5,435 nucleotides of DNA from an uncultured Clostridia bacterium (GTDB lineage: Bacteria > Bacillota > Clostridia > Oscillospirales > Ruminococcaceae): the NCBI GenBank assembly GCA_945867255.1, contig CAMBHV010000118.1, forward strand, positions 1 to 5,435, written 5' to 3'. Below, piece by piece: positions 5,245-5,435 of this stretch (within the stretch, counting starts at the first letter, position 1; each line of letters begins with the position of its first letter). The position numbers and the translations under genes were made by a program. The notes beneath the pieces are model-generated. The model ran no database searches. It saw only the letters and a list, made by a program, of their open reading frames with translations, and was not told the origin of the DNA.

Positions 5245-5435
5245 TTACTTCCCCCTTTCCAGCACAAGGCTGTGGGCTTGTTCCAGTGTGATGGGTGTTT
5301 CCCGCAGAGGCTTGCCTGCACGGGCCATATCCCGCGCAAAAAGCACTGTTTGCGGAAGGACCACTTCGTGGTCCAGCAGGGAAAGATCCGTCAGGACTTC
5401 AGCAGTGGGCCCGCTTTTCAGAATGGTTCCTTTTT
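5245..5435 (-). CDS. C-terminal part of a second ABC (ECF-type) ATPase, cut by the window edge
   Basis: The last 62 residues of a minus-strand gene are present, ending at TAA 5247-5245. They begin KGTILKSGPTAEVLTD and continue to EQAHSLVLERGK. Gly-x-Ile-x-x-x-Gly-Pro followed by EVL is what comes after the H-loop in EcfA/CbiO ATPases, and the later stretch (VLPQTVLFARDMARAG, then PITLEQA) matches their C-terminal extension, where a substrate-specific helix pair ends in a P-x-T-x-E-x-A segment. The Walker and signature motifs lie outside the window. It directly precedes the other ATPase with a 3-nt gap, so the two most likely form a heterodimer. The assignment rests on a short tail plus position. 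Confidence 0.75.
   Translation of the reverse strand, partial: KGTILKSGPTAEVLTDLSLLDHEVVLPQTVLFARDMARAGKPLRETPITLEQAHSLVLERGK

Noticed and set aside
5358..5374. Perfect inverted repeat GGACCAC-TTC-GTGGTCC
   Set aside because: It lies inside the coding part of the ABC ATPase, encodes an ordinary D-H-E-V-V stretch, has no T run, and is probably chance.

Overview
The window looks like a chromosomal piece of a low-to-mid GC Gram-positive anaerobe, most likely a Clostridia member of the Oscillospiraceae/Ruminococcaceae type. The reasons are strong GGAGG-type ribosome binding sites before every gene, roughly even base composition, an Rnf-Nqr membrane subunit, an MnmM (YtqB)-type tRNA methyltransferase, a membrane-anchored HtrA with a Q/Y/P-rich cytoplasmic tail, and ECF-type ABC ATPases next to a BtpA/SgcQ protein. 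The genus is an inference from family content only.

Layout. Positions 1-58 hold the last 18 codons of a plus-strand gene, tightly coupled to an RnfA/NqrE-family membrane protein (62-673). A stand-alone GNAT acetyltransferase follows (752-1180) and ends at a hairpin terminator. Next is a two-domain protein (1302-2192) that joins a compact GNAT domain to a complete MnmM-type methyltransferase. A regulatory region of about 170 bp (2216-2386) carries helically phased TTTCAC-like repeats, a candidate promoter and a leader hairpin, and leads into an HtrA/DegP-like protease (2387-3640). A very strong 13-bp hairpin at 3654-3683 serves as a shared terminator for the convergent genes on either side. 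The right part is a minus-strand operon read from 5435 down to 3698: the C-terminus of one ABC ATPase, a second ECF-type ATPase, and a BtpA/SgcQ-family protein, with very short or no gaps between them.

How the genes work together. The left end is probably the tail of an electron-transport or ion-pump-like operon built on Rnf-Nqr subunits. The middle is a tRNA wobble-uridine modification gene with an added acetyltransferase domain, followed by an envelope-stress protease with its own regulated promoter. The right end is part of a vitamin, nucleoside or sugar uptake module with an attached TIM-barrel enzyme.

Most worth a second look: (1) the GNAT-MnmM fusion; (2) the RnfA homologue, which lacks the cysteines expected to hold the inter-subunit iron-sulfur cluster; (3) the ABC ATPase whose LSGGQ signature reads IPYST although its other ATPase motifs are intact; (4) the phased repeats in front of htrA. 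I saw no CRISPR array, tRNA, rRNA, insertion sequence or phage feature.
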